Origin: a virus
Virus record (IMG/VR): IMGVR_UViG_3300042991_000760
Location: 1 to 34,428 of that record
Reading direction: 5' to 3' (one strand)
Length of the DNA stretch: 34,428 nt
The position numbers and the translations under genes are program-made. Below are positions 4,937 to 12,868 of this stretch, in pieces (the stretch's first letter is position 1; every line of letters starts with the position of its first letter). The notes beneath the pieces are model-generated. The model saw nothing but the letters and a program-made list of their open reading frames with translations. It searched no databases and was not told where the DNA came from.

Positions 4937-5413
4937 CTACATCTCCATGGTGGTGAATTTGTTCTGTGCATTTCCTGAGTAACTTCCTCTGGGTCCCACT
5001 CTTCCGAGTTCTTGCATCCTGTTGTGGAAACGTTCTCTTATAGATATTCCCAGGTCGGTGTCTTGCATCGCTTCTGGGTACATTTTAAAGAGATCTTGCC
5101 AGCTTTGTGGATCTCCTTCTCTTCCCGAGAAAGCTGCCTTTCCTGATCCCGGTTGATATGGATGAGGGCCCCTGCTTTCTCCGGGGTCTGGAACTCCCTG
5201 GGCTCCTTGCGGAGATGTGAGAAGTTTTACGAATGCGTCAAGAAGTTTCATACCATCTTGCGAGGTCTGTGAATTTGCTCCAGGGATCATCTCCATTGGG
5301 TTTACTCCCTGGAGCATAGTATCAAGTGGACCGGGAGCATTGGCGTTTCCTTTTATCCCTAATGCGTTGAGGTCTTTTTGGTCTGGTTTGAACATCGTGC
5401 TTATTATGTCCAT
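4937..5413 (-). CDS. Unrecognised late protein, Gly/Pro/Gln-rich
   Basis: 158 residues beginning MDIISTMFKPDQKDLNALG, with an M/P-rich first half, a short helix MKLLDAFVKLLTSPQ, a Gly/Pro/Ser linker (about 70-95) and a charged C-terminal helix with RERFHNRMQELG. Ribosome site: duplicated AAGGAGATAAGGAGATAAG just upstream. Composition resembles the other virion-associated proteins here. No family recognised. It follows a broken gene and precedes the lysis pair. Confidence 0.65.
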   Translation of the reverse strand: MDIISTMFKPDQKDLNALGIKGNANAPGPLDTMLQGVNPMEMIPGANSQTSQDGMKLLDAFVKLLTSPQGAQGVPDPGESRGPHPYQPGSGKAAFSGREGDPQSWQDLFKMYPEAMQDTDLGISIRERFHNRMQELGRVGPRGSYSGNAQNKFTTMEM

Positions 5414-5430
5414 CTTATCTCCTTATCTCC

Positions 5431-5641
5431 TTATATGGTTTGCGAAAGCACCATCCTGAAGTGTAGTTTCTTGGTCCCCGTGCCAGCTGCGCTGCAGTCC
5501 CATCTTTGTGCGTCTCCTATGCTGACCTGCTGTGATGCGGCATAGAGAATTGCTGCCGTTGCCGCTGTTATGGAATTTCTTGTTTACGCTGTCCCAGTCC
5601 TCTTCTACTTATTTCGGAAAGTCTCTTTTGACTTGGCTCAT
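5431..5641 (-). pseudogene. Broken late gene (in-frame stop plus frameshift)
   Basis: ATG at 5641 overlaps the preceding stop as ATGA, but the frame stops after MSQVKRDFPK. The same frame resumes with VEEDWDSVNK, and the +1 frame then carries a convincing C-terminus (SITAATAAILYAASQQVSIG, then WDCSAAGTGTKKLHFRMVL) to TAA at 5433-5431. The pieces read naturally as one protein of about 70 residues with one stop and one indel. It may be a decayed gene or sequence error. The C-terminus resembles a small beta-strand virion protein, but I do not recognise it. Confidence 0.5.
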
Positions 5642-5952
5642 TTCTTTTCCCCTTTCTTGAGTACTCCGATTTTGTTGAGAATCGCTACGGTGAGATCGAT
5701 GATTGCGCCCGCCTGGTCGTCAGTGATAGCGATGCCTATTTTGTCGAATCCCATCCTGACTCCTTTTGCTGCCAAGGTTCGTCGTTCGTTGGCGTCAATT
5801 ACCCCGTCTTTCATCATCCCCTCGACAGTGATGACGAGTTCCGCGATGTCCTTCCATATCCCGACGAGCTGGGGCACTGCGGCGAATGGTATCGCCATCC
5901 TTTGGATACCATATCCTGAGTTCTTGAGAAATTCTGATACTGAAAAGTTCAT
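5638..5952 (-). CDS. 104-residue helical protein, unknown
   Basis: Start at 5952 chosen because ATGA overlaps the stop of the upstream membrane protein; longer open sequence upstream is a shadow. The product begins MNFSVSEFLKNSG, has hydrophobic helices around AIPFAAVPQLVGIWKDIAEL, then DGVIDANERRTLAAKG and a helical C-terminus ending KKGEKK. The central segment is not long or hydrophobic enough for a sure membrane span. It lies in the lysis/tail region between a membrane protein and the broken gene. No family recognised. Confidence 0.65.
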   Translation of the reverse strand: MNFSVSEFLKNSGYGIQRMAIPFAAVPQLVGIWKDIAELVITVEGMMKDGVIDANERRTLAAKGVRMGFDKIGIAITDDQAGAIIDLTVAILNKIGVLKKGEKK

Positions 5953-6191
5953 AAAATCATCTCCTGAATATAATGATAGTATTGTATTACATTTTTGCAA
6001 GTGCGGTGTGAGGGCAGAAATTCCATTGTACGCTCTACCAGGATCAGCTTGGTCTCGTCCACCGTCTTGCTGAGTTTCCCAACGAGGAACCAAATGAACG
6101 TGATTCCCGTAAGCAAAACAACGAACAATACCGCAGTCAGTATTCCGAATTCTCTCGCCCATGCTGTCATTATTTCTGGTGTTATTGGCAT
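5949..6191 (-). CDS. Small membrane protein, possible holin
   Basis: 80 residues with a short N-terminus, one strong transmembrane helix GILTAVLFVVLLTGITFIWF (about 16-35), then a charged cytoplasmic-like helix (KLSKTVDETKLILVERTMEF) and an aromatic tail. Its stop overlaps the next start as ATGA. Single-span proteins of this size near lysis genes are often holins or anti-holins. With the XhlA-like protein 1.2 kb downstream, the phage would have two candidates. Confidence 0.55.
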   Translation of the reverse strand: MPITPEIMTAWAREFGILTAVLFVVLLTGITFIWFLVGKLSKTVDETKLILVERTMEFLPSHRTCKNVIQYYHYIQEMIL

Positions 6192-6209
6192 TTTTTTAAC
6201 TTTCTATAT

Positions 6210-6476
6210 TCATACTTCTGCTATTTCGGCTTCAATCTCATAGTCAATCCTCGCGTACCCCACCGTCAGCCACTGCCACACATACCGCAGGTGCCACTTG
6301 AGCGCCCCATCCCTGCGCATCTGCGCCACATGGCACTCCTCATGTCTCCTCACCCGCTCCCTGTGCTCTCCTGTAAGTGACGAGTCCAGGAGGATGTATA
6401 TACGCCAGGGAGTCCACAGCGTCATGCCGTTGGAGCCTGGGCAAAATGGATTGTGGCGGAGGAGGTAGTCTATCAT
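6210..6476 (-). CDS. Small HExxH-type putative metallopeptidase
   Basis: 88 residues. RRHEECHVAQMRRDG at about 43-57 contains HEECH (His45, Glu46, His49), the zinc-metallopeptidase signature, on a predicted helix. A second helix rich in Trp/Tyr/Leu (LKWHLRYVWQWLTVGYA) and an acidic YEIEAEIAE end follow; a Glu there could be the third zinc ligand. Similar short phage proteins pair an HExxH helix with an E-rich C-terminal helix. The start overlaps the tail-fibre gene stop (ATGA). Activity and substrate are unknown; processing of tail or wall proteins is conceivable. Confidence 0.6.
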   Translation of the reverse strand: MIDYLLRHNPFCPGSNGMTLWTPWRIYILLDSSLTGEHRERVRRHEECHVAQMRRDGALKWHLRYVWQWLTVGYARIDYEIEAEIAEV

Positions 6477-7732
6477 GTTAGTGTCACTGTTTTTTCTGTG
6501 CCATCGGGTAGTTTCACATGGTAGGTGTAGGTATAGGTATCTGCGACATACGCACTTGAAGGTGCCGTGAAGTCAGTTGTCCAACGTGCTATGCCCTTCG
6601 AAACTCGCAACTCGTCAATATGCCCCGCAAACCTCCCATAAGATACGTCATAGCAGACAGACAGCGCAGAGGAGAGATCTCCGCCGTTAAATGCCCCCGA
6701 AGTTGCCCTTGCTGTGCCATCTACATAACACTTCAATGTGCCGCTATAGTTAACCAGCGCGATATGATACCATGTCCCGGAGGACAGGGCTGTGCCCCCG
6801 AATGCCACATCCGAACCATAGCCCGATGTGAAAAAGTAAGGCACATTATTGTGTAGGCATAATTCCCATGTAGATTCTCGGCCAATTAGCGGTCGGTAAC
6901 TACCCCCCGCGTCACTTGGACGAACCCAGAAGTCAATAGTGAAATCAGCAGTGCCAAAATCCCAATCAGCAGAGTCTGCAATAGTCAAGTAATCACCTGT
7001 GCCATCAAATAGTGCTGATGCCCCACCGAATTTGGACTGTGCAGTATCTATTTGCGCGTCACCCGATGGGGTTACTGTTTTCCCGATTTCGTCAGTAAAT
7101 ATCATGCTTGCATCTGTGCCATTACAATGGAGCATTAACTTGGTATACGAATTCCACGCCGGACCTACGGTTTTGCCATACACCTGAAAATGCCCCGTTA
7201 CCATGCTCGGTGCATCGCTACGCTCCTGCAATGCAAGCACGTTTTCAGTCAGCTCGCTGTAGTTACTCCCGTCATACACCCTGACGTTATCGCCATCAGT
7301 AACAGGCTTAAGATACGTGCCTGAATCGGTCCATACGGATGCCGCTGATGATCCGGCAATCACCATACCACGCTGGGGACTAACGTATCCACCTGTCGTG
7401 GACACGCAGAACATCACAGGCTTCGATACGTGGTTAGTGGTGCTTGGCTCTGTTGGAGTCATCGCCCCTGCTGTATCTGCGCTTAGATAGTTCTGCCCTA
7501 CTGTTGCACCTGTGACTGCGGCCCAACCCTTGAGAGTGATAGTGAAATCATCGCCATCAACCGCCGTGACCATGCCGAGAGCCTCTGAGGTTGCCGCGGC
7601 ATCAGCCTTCGCCTTAGCATATATAGTGCCATTATGGTAGGCCCAATTCCCCACGCTGAAGCCGTGGGAAGCTTGTGTGATGGTCTTGACCACGCACTCG
7701 TGATCGTGGCCTGCTGAATATACTTCTGTCAT
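6473..7732 (-). CDS. Tail-fibre/receptor-binding protein with LamG lectin-like domain
   Basis: 419 residues. The N-terminal half is repetitive beta structure with Gly/Thr-rich segments (TVGQNYLSADTAGAMTP; VYDGSNYSELTENVLALQER). Residues about 195-400 form a concanavalin A/laminin-G-like domain: HCNGTDAS, ALFDGTGDYLTIADSADWDF, FTIDFWVRPSD, TWYHIALVNYSG and FAGHIDELRVSKGIARWT, all typical of LamG_3-type domains that bind sugars. This is probably the adsorption protein. It follows two other fibre-like genes and precedes the HEECH protein. Confidence 0.75.
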   Translation of the reverse strand: MTEVYSAGHDHECVVKTITQASHGFSVGNWAYHNGTIYAKAKADAAATSEALGMVTAVDGDDFTITLKGWAAVTGATVGQNYLSADTAGAMTPTEPSTTNHVSKPVMFCVSTTGGYVSPQRGMVIAGSSAASVWTDSGTYLKPVTDGDNVRVYDGSNYSELTENVLALQERSDAPSMVTGHFQVYGKTVGPAWNSYTKLMLHCNGTDASMIFTDEIGKTVTPSGDAQIDTAQSKFGGASALFDGTGDYLTIADSADWDFGTADFTIDFWVRPSDAGGSYRPLIGRESTWELCLHNNVPYFFTSGYGSDVAFGGTALSSGTWYHIALVNYSGTLKCYVDGTARATSGAFNGGDLSSALSVCYDVSYGRFAGHIDELRVSKGIARWTTDFTAPSSAYVADTYTYTYHVKLPDGTEKTVTLT

Positions 7733-7741
7733 TGCCGCTCC

Positions 7742-8545
7742 CTATGATATTTCTACAGAGAAGTTCCCCACTACCGCTTTAGCTTCCCACGTGGTGTTTG
7801 CCGTGGTGCACTCAAGCGTAATGGCGCAACCAAGATGAGCGGCAGTTATTTTGCCTGCGGTTTTTGTCACGGTCGAGCCCAGGCGAATCGTTTGCCCCGC
7901 TGCCGCTGTGACACTGAACAGGTCTGTAGATTTCGCCAGAAATTCTATCGAACTGCCTGCCGCTGCTGTGGCCGGGAGGGCGATTGCGCATATAGCCCCG
8001 GCGTTGTTGACCACATAGCTTTTGTTTACCTCTGCTGTTACAGGCGTAGTGCCTAGTTCCTCATAAGCAAGCCCACCTGATGCAGAGATAGTAACAATGT
8101 CGCTCCCTGCCGTGGTGGTGATTGCAATACCTGACCCTGCGGCGAGGGTAAGGGTATCGCCTGCGGCATCGGCGACTACGTTATCTTGCCCCGATACAGC
8201 AATGGTCGTGAATACGTTCTGATCGCCCGTGTTGGTGCCTGACACCGAGGCATCGAGGGGAATGGTGAGCGTCTTGGACTCTCCCGAAAACGTAATCGTG
8301 CCGGGGTATCCATCACCGATGGTGAAGTTCTCGTTCATCGTCAGTTCCCGCTCTGCGTTTGCCGTGTCAACGGTGAGCTGTGCCTTCTGTGTCTTCGCTT
8401 TAAGATCGAAATCGAACCCGTCCAATAGCGAAAAGGTCTCGGCAATCGTGAACGTCTTTACGTTTGTCGATCCCCATGCTACCGAGAAGCCATCAGCGTT
8501 CTGCGTGAACCCGGGGCCTGCCCCTGACACTAATTTTTCTGCCAT
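7742..8545 (-). CDS. Tail-fibre-like protein with repeated beta structure
   Basis: 267 residues, Ala/Thr/Gly-rich, few charges. It contains SVSGTNTGDQNVF, a motif common in phage fibre shafts, and a C-terminal domain of about 105 residues (YEELGTTPVTAEVNKSYVVN to the end) that is paralogous to the next gene's product: both have a T-AxVN-xYVxN start, an AxGQTI centre and a CxTANTxW close. Probably a trimeric fibre or head-fibre component displayed on the virion. Confidence 0.65.
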   Translation of the reverse strand: MAEKLVSGAGPGFTQNADGFSVAWGSTNVKTFTIAETFSLLDGFDFDLKAKTQKAQLTVDTANAERELTMNENFTIGDGYPGTITFSGESKTLTIPLDASVSGTNTGDQNVFTTIAVSGQDNVVADAAGDTLTLAAGSGIAITTTAGSDIVTISASGGLAYEELGTTPVTAEVNKSYVVNNAGAICAIALPATAAAGSSIEFLAKSTDLFSVTAAAGQTIRLGSTVTKTAGKITAAHLGCAITLECTTANTTWEAKAVVGNFSVEIS

Positions 8546-8546
8546 G

Positions 8547-8918
8547 CTATACCTCCATTATGAATGTTCCGTCTGACCATATTATTTTCCAATCGGTATT
8601 GGCGGTGAAACACATTACCGTGATTCCTGCCAGGTACGTACCGCTCTTGATGTACCCGCCGTCAACTGTCGAGCCCTGCGCAGAGTGTATCGTCTGCCCC
8701 GGGTTCGCCTGCAGTTTCCAGCCGCCCGCCCCCTTGCCGCAGACCGCTATTTCGTCACCGAATGCTGCCACGGCAGGGAGATCGATTGTAACGAGGCTGA
8801 CATTGTTAGCGACATAGCCATTATTTACCGCCGCCGTGGTTGCGGTTGTTACCTCATTCCAGGTCAGAGATCCGGCGGGGCCTGGAGGACCTATTCCTGA
8901 TGGTTTTATTATTTTCAT
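8547..8918 (-). CDS. Short fibre-like protein with collagen-like start
   Basis: 123 residues from ATG at 8918 (ATGA overlap with the giant upstream gene; longer open sequence upstream is inside that gene). It begins MKIIKPSGIGPPGPAG, a short collagen-like GPPGPAG linker, then one domain homologous to the C-terminus of the next fibre protein (NEVTTATTAAVNNGYVANN, ANPGQTIHSAQGS, CFTANTDWKIIW). Probably a short fibre or adhesin assembled with its neighbour. Its paralogy suggests duplication of a receptor-binding domain. Confidence 0.65.
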   Translation of the reverse strand: MKIIKPSGIGPPGPAGSLTWNEVTTATTAAVNNGYVANNVSLVTIDLPAVAAFGDEIAVCGKGAGGWKLQANPGQTIHSAQGSTVDGGYIKSGTYLAGITVMCFTANTDWKIIWSDGTFIMEV

Positions 8919-11900
8919 CTGCCGTGTCTCCAGTCGCTGGGTTTTATCGGCAGATCTTCTTTCCACAACCCTTTACGTTCTTTCATCGCTTCTGTTTCGA
9001 GCTTTCTGAATGTCTCTCGTTCGTCTTCGTTGTATCCCTGTTTATCTTTGGTGTATTCCTGGTAGTGCCAGGCTAGGCCGGCTTTGACGAGCTCTTGCGC
9101 CAGGTCCCAGGATTTTCCGTCTTTATCTACAGAGATGACCCGGGCGACCAGGCGTCCTTTTTCGTCCTTTGTGACTACGTTGAGCTTCAGTTTTCTCCCG
9201 CTTATCATTCCCTCTGCGAATCTCTTTGATCGCTCGCTGAATGGTTGCTCTCCTTTTTTCCCCTGGTAGGCGTGATCCGTTTCCGGGGCGTCAATGCCGC
9301 TGACCCTGACGGTTATCTTTTGCCCGTGATACATGGTGTCGAAGGTGTCTCCGTCTTGTATCTTGTGGTAGATGTCTGAGATTTTGTCTTTCCCCGAGAG
9401 AGCACTTTTGATTCCCTGGAGGATTCCCCCTTTGGCTTGCTCTGCCTTTTCGAGCCTTTCAGAAACATCCTGGTAGGCTCTCTGGTCTGGTGATCCCTGG
9501 CGCTTTATCTTACTGCCGGCATAGACTTCCAGATGACGTTTCCTGGGCTTGAGATCCTCTATTTCCTTTTCGAGTTCGAGCTGTTTTACGATCCTCGGGT
9601 CAATATTCCCCTTCCCGTTGAGCGCCTCTATCCTTCTGTCGATGAGTTCTTGTTTCCGCTTGATGTCGGCTTCCATGTCTTTTTTTGCGGTGTCCTGCCC
9701 GAATTCGGCACCCTTCACGTTCGTAACATTCAGTTTTATCGGTGATCCTACATTGTAGACTGCGCCCGGGACCGTCTCCGGAGCTGCGCCTTTCCATGGG
9801 GCTTCTCCCTGGGAGGCGTCTATTATTCTTTTCGCCAGGTATGCGGGAGGCAGGGCTTTTTGCAGTGAATGTATCGTGGCATCCCTGACCCTGTCTGGCG
9901 ACTCTTTCGAAATGACCTTTCTTCCGGTGTAAGGGTCGACGTCACTCCATCCCAGCATGACGGACAGGTTGGAGATGATGGGGCCCCCGGGCATCGCCAG
10001 GGCCGGTATGCCGAGGTTGCCTTGCGGTTGCATTATTTGGGCATAAGGCAGTGCATTTGCGAGCCCCGCCGATGTCGGTAAGTACCCGGCGTCTTTGTCC
10101 CTTCCCCACATTGTTTTTCCTTTTTTCGGGTTCGACGAGAAGGGGAGAAGCGGGTTTACTGTATCGCTTATGGCGTCACCGAAGCCTGGGATGGTGTTCA
10201 GGATTCGTCGCCCTTCCCTGTCCTGCCTGGCATCTCTCACGGAATCGAATTCAGTTTCTGACATACCCGTCTGGTTCTTTGAAAACTCGGTGAGCATCTT
10301 GGACATGATGGGCACTGACCAGAATCTGGCAGCTCTTGCAGCAGAGAACTGTCCGTTGTGGCCCACTCCCACAGCTAGGCGCATCATGAGCGGCATGATC
10401 TTTGTGCCGAAAGTGAGGAAGGGATGGGTGGTCCTGTTGAGGAGTTTCACCGCTCGGGAGACATCAGCATAGTCGAACAGAGCGAAGTTGCCCATGTCGC
10501 CTGCATCTTTGAATGCACGAAGGTCTTCCAGGGTGAAGTCCTTTTTGTCTTGGATTCTTCTTCCGTCTTTTACAAGATCATACCTGTCACCGTATTTATG
10601 GAATTCGTAGCCGAGCTCTCTCAGCCTGGCACATCCTATTTCCATTTTTGCTTTCACTTCAGAACCCTGGTACCACTGAGCCGCCTTGTCAACCACAGCC
10701 TCTTTCAGGTCCATTGTTTTGTCGAGAATCGTGGGAGGCTTTATGCTTCTCATAATTTGCTTCGCCATCGGCAGAGAGCTTTCTGAGGCGAGCTCTGCCT
10801 GCACGAAAGAGCTTCCCCTGATGCCCATCGCTTCTGCTACCTGTGACTCAAAAGCGTCCGATGCAGTATTCATCGATCGCTGGGTGAATTCTCTGTCTGA
10901 TTTTTGTTTGTTTCCGGTCATTATCCAGCTCACCGTCTTGTTCCAGATGGAGTTGTTAAGCGCGGTTTTGGGCCATAGAATCGTGGTCATTTTCTTCCAG
11001 GGATTGAGCACGAATTCATGAGATTTTCCTATGGTGCCGATGTCGGGCATACCCCTGTCTGCTATATAAGATTTGAGCTCGTTGAATATGCCTTTGTGTA
11101 GGTAGGTATGCTCTCCCGTGCCGGCTCCTTGCCTGAACATCTCGGCTATTTTTCGCCCCAGTGCCGACTCCCCGAACATCTTTTCACCTATTGCAATCTG
11201 GTTTTTACCCGGGCCCCCGGTGGATCTTTGCCGGTATCCTTTGTCGATTACCTCCTGCACGAATTTGAGGAGCTGGCTCGTGGGCACTCCTTCCATGACC
11301 CCTTTGGCGATCATGAATGTCTTTGGGGCTTCCCCGCCGAGCATCTGCATGATTTGGGGCGAAAGGTCTTTTCTTCTCCTCATTGCGTTCATTGATAGAG
11401 TGCTGCCGGCTCCCGTTGGTGTTGGTGATGGGCCCAGGTGGGCAGGCACATTGTCTCCACCCATCACGAGTCCTTTGATGGTTTCCTGTAGTTCTAATGG
11501 AAGGGTGGCGAAGTCGGGTTGCTCTATGATCTTCTGCAATACCGTTTCGTCTGCGTTTCGCAGGACGGTCTGGAAGAATCCTCTGGTGAGATGGGGAATG
11601 TAGTTCTGATCTGCAGGGTCCATCGCCGCCCTTGTTATATCTTCTGCAGGGGTTCTTTCTGCTGGTCGTGGGTCTACCCGTCTCAGGTGCGTGGCGTCTA
11701 TCATCCCGGATTCGAGTTTCAGGTTTTCGAGATCCCTCATTCTTCCCCTGATGATGTCCACTACCTGCATGATGTTTCCCGAGGGGCCCCCTACTGTTCC
11801 TTTCTCTAGTTGCCACCTTGCCTCTGGAATCTCGACATACCTTTCCATGTCGGCGAGCTCTTCCGGGGTTAGAGTTCTTCTTCCCTTCAGCTTGCTTGGC

Positions 11901-12868
11901 ACGATTCCGTTCTCTGAGGCATAGGTCATGAGGGTTACTATTTCGTTTGCAATCTCCCTGGCTTTTCCGCTTGATTCGTAAAGGGCCCTCCTTCCTTCTG
12001 CCATGTCGAGAGGCGTTTCCCCTTCTTTATACATCCATTTCTGAATGACTGCCGGGGTGTTGTCCTTTACGAATTGCTTCAAAGGCGAGATAACAGGGTT
12101 GATGATCGGAGCTGCTGCCCGGGCGGCTGGGGGGATGATTGCCTTTGTACCGGCGTGGAGGAGTTTGCCTCCCACTATCATCTCTCCCAGGTCTAGCCCC
12201 GTCTTGGCCGACCAGAGCAATGGGTCTTTCTGAATATCCTCGGGGGAAAGATCCTTTCCTTTATGCCACGGAGATTCTTTTGCAATCTTTTTCACCACAT
12301 CTTCCGATGAAGGGCCCTTCATCGGGAGAAACTCTGCAGCGCCATCAGGAGTGTCGCCGTACAGGATTTTCCTGATGTACCCAGGGGATACCTGGTTGAG
12401 CGGATTTCTGGGCTCATAGTTGATAACGGCCTGGTTGATTGGGTTGTTGACTCCCCTGACAAAGAAGTCTCCCAGCAATTTGTTGAGATCTTCGCCCTTA
12501 CCGAAGATATTGCCGACGTTCTTTACGGTCCCCGAGAACAGGGCCCCTGCCAGGTCTACCCCGGTCTTGGCCCCCTTTGCAGCGTTGAATATCGACTGCC
12601 CCGGGTTTGCCCCTGATTTACCGAACCCGCTGACGAAGTCTTTGGCGTCAGGCGTGGAGAGTGCGTGTTTGATTTCTTTTGAATAGGTGCCGATGACGGG
12701 TATGGCGTCTATGCCTTCGTCCTTCGGTTTTGTAAGTTCATCCAAGAGGATGTCTGGCTTCTTTTTGTCTTGCCCGGGGGGCTTCGTGAGCTCGTCCAAA
12801 AAGATATCGCCCCCGTTTGAGGGCGCAGTAAGTTCGTCAAGAAAAGAGTCAGCTACGGTCTCTTTCAC
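8915..12868 (-). CDS. Giant virion (ejection-type) protein with C-terminal staphylococcal-nuclease domain
   Basis: 1317 residues. The N-terminus has three copies of a FLDELTxP motif within 50 residues. The long middle is helical, with Gly/Ala patches (VDLAGALFSGTV; PPAARAAAPIINPVISP) and basic segments, like internal proteins of podoviruses that are ejected with DNA. Residues about 1161-1305 are a thermonuclease-type (SNase) domain: DGDTFDTM (Asp1172), ITVRVSGIDAPET (Arg1188, Asp1193, Glu1196), DEKGRLVARV (Arg1239), ELVKAGLAWHYQ. Every SNase catalytic position is kept except the Thr after the second Asp, which is Ala. No signal peptide. The fusion suggests a calcium-dependent nuclease carried in the particle and delivered into the cell or envelope. 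Virion location is inferred from gene order. Confidence 0.75.
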   Translation of the reverse strand: MKETVADSFLDELTAPSNGGDIFLDELTKPPGQDKKKPDILLDELTKPKDEGIDAIPVIGTYSKEIKHALSTPDAKDFVSGFGKSGANPGQSIFNAAKGAKTGVDLAGALFSGTVKNVGNIFGKGEDLNKLLGDFFVRGVNNPINQAVINYEPRNPLNQVSPGYIRKILYGDTPDGAAEFLPMKGPSSEDVVKKIAKESPWHKGKDLSPEDIQKDPLLWSAKTGLDLGEMIVGGKLLHAGTKAIIPPAARAAAPIINPVISPLKQFVKDNTPAVIQKWMYKEGETPLDMAEGRRALYESSGKAREIANEIVTLMTYASENGIVPSKLKGRRTLTPEELADMERYVEIPEARWQLEKGTVGGPSGNIMQVVDIIRGRMRDLENLKLESGMIDATHLRRVDPRPAERTPAEDITRAAMDPADQNYIPHLTRGFFQTVLRNADETVLQKIIEQPDFATLPLELQETIKGLVMGGDNVPAHLGPSPTPTGAGSTLSMNAMRRRKDLSPQIMQMLGGEAPKTFMIAKGVMEGVPTSQLLKFVQEVIDKGYRQRSTGGPGKNQIAIGEKMFGESALGRKIAEMFRQGAGTGEHTYLHKGIFNELKSYIADRGMPDIGTIGKSHEFVLNPWKKMTTILWPKTALNNSIWNKTVSWIMTGNKQKSDREFTQRSMNTASDAFESQVAEAMGIRGSSFVQAELASESSLPMAKQIMRSIKPPTILDKTMDLKEAVVDKAAQWYQGSEVKAKMEIGCARLRELGYEFHKYGDRYDLVKDGRRIQDKKDFTLEDLRAFKDAGDMGNFALFDYADVSRAVKLLNRTTHPFLTFGTKIMPLMMRLAVGVGHNGQFSAARAARFWSVPIMSKMLTEFSKNQTGMSETEFDSVRDARQDREGRRILNTIPGFGDAISDTVNPLLPFSSNPKKGKTMWGRDKDAGYLPTSAGLANALPYAQIMQPQGNLGIPALAMPGGPIISNLSVMLGWSDVDPYTGRKVISKESPDRVRDATIHSLQKALPPAYLAKRIIDASQGEAPWKGAAPETVPGAVYNVGSPIKLNVTNVKGAEFGQDTAKKDMEADIKRKQELIDRRIEALNGKGNIDPRIVKQLELEKEIEDLKPRKRHLEVYAGSKIKRQGSPDQRAYQDVSERLEKAEQAKGGILQGIKSALSGKDKISDIYHKIQDGDTFDTMYHGQKITVRVSGIDAPETDHAYQGKKGEQPFSERSKRFAEGMISGRKLKLNVVTKDEKGRLVARVISVDKDGKSWDLAQELVKAGLAWHYQEYTKDKQGYNEDERETFRKLETEAMKERKGLWKEDLPIKPSDWRHGR

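Noticed and set aside
11205-11816. 203-residue minus-strand frame inside the giant gene
   Set aside because: Arg/His/Pro-rich composition typical of a shifted frame, and it lies wholly inside the 1317-residue gene.
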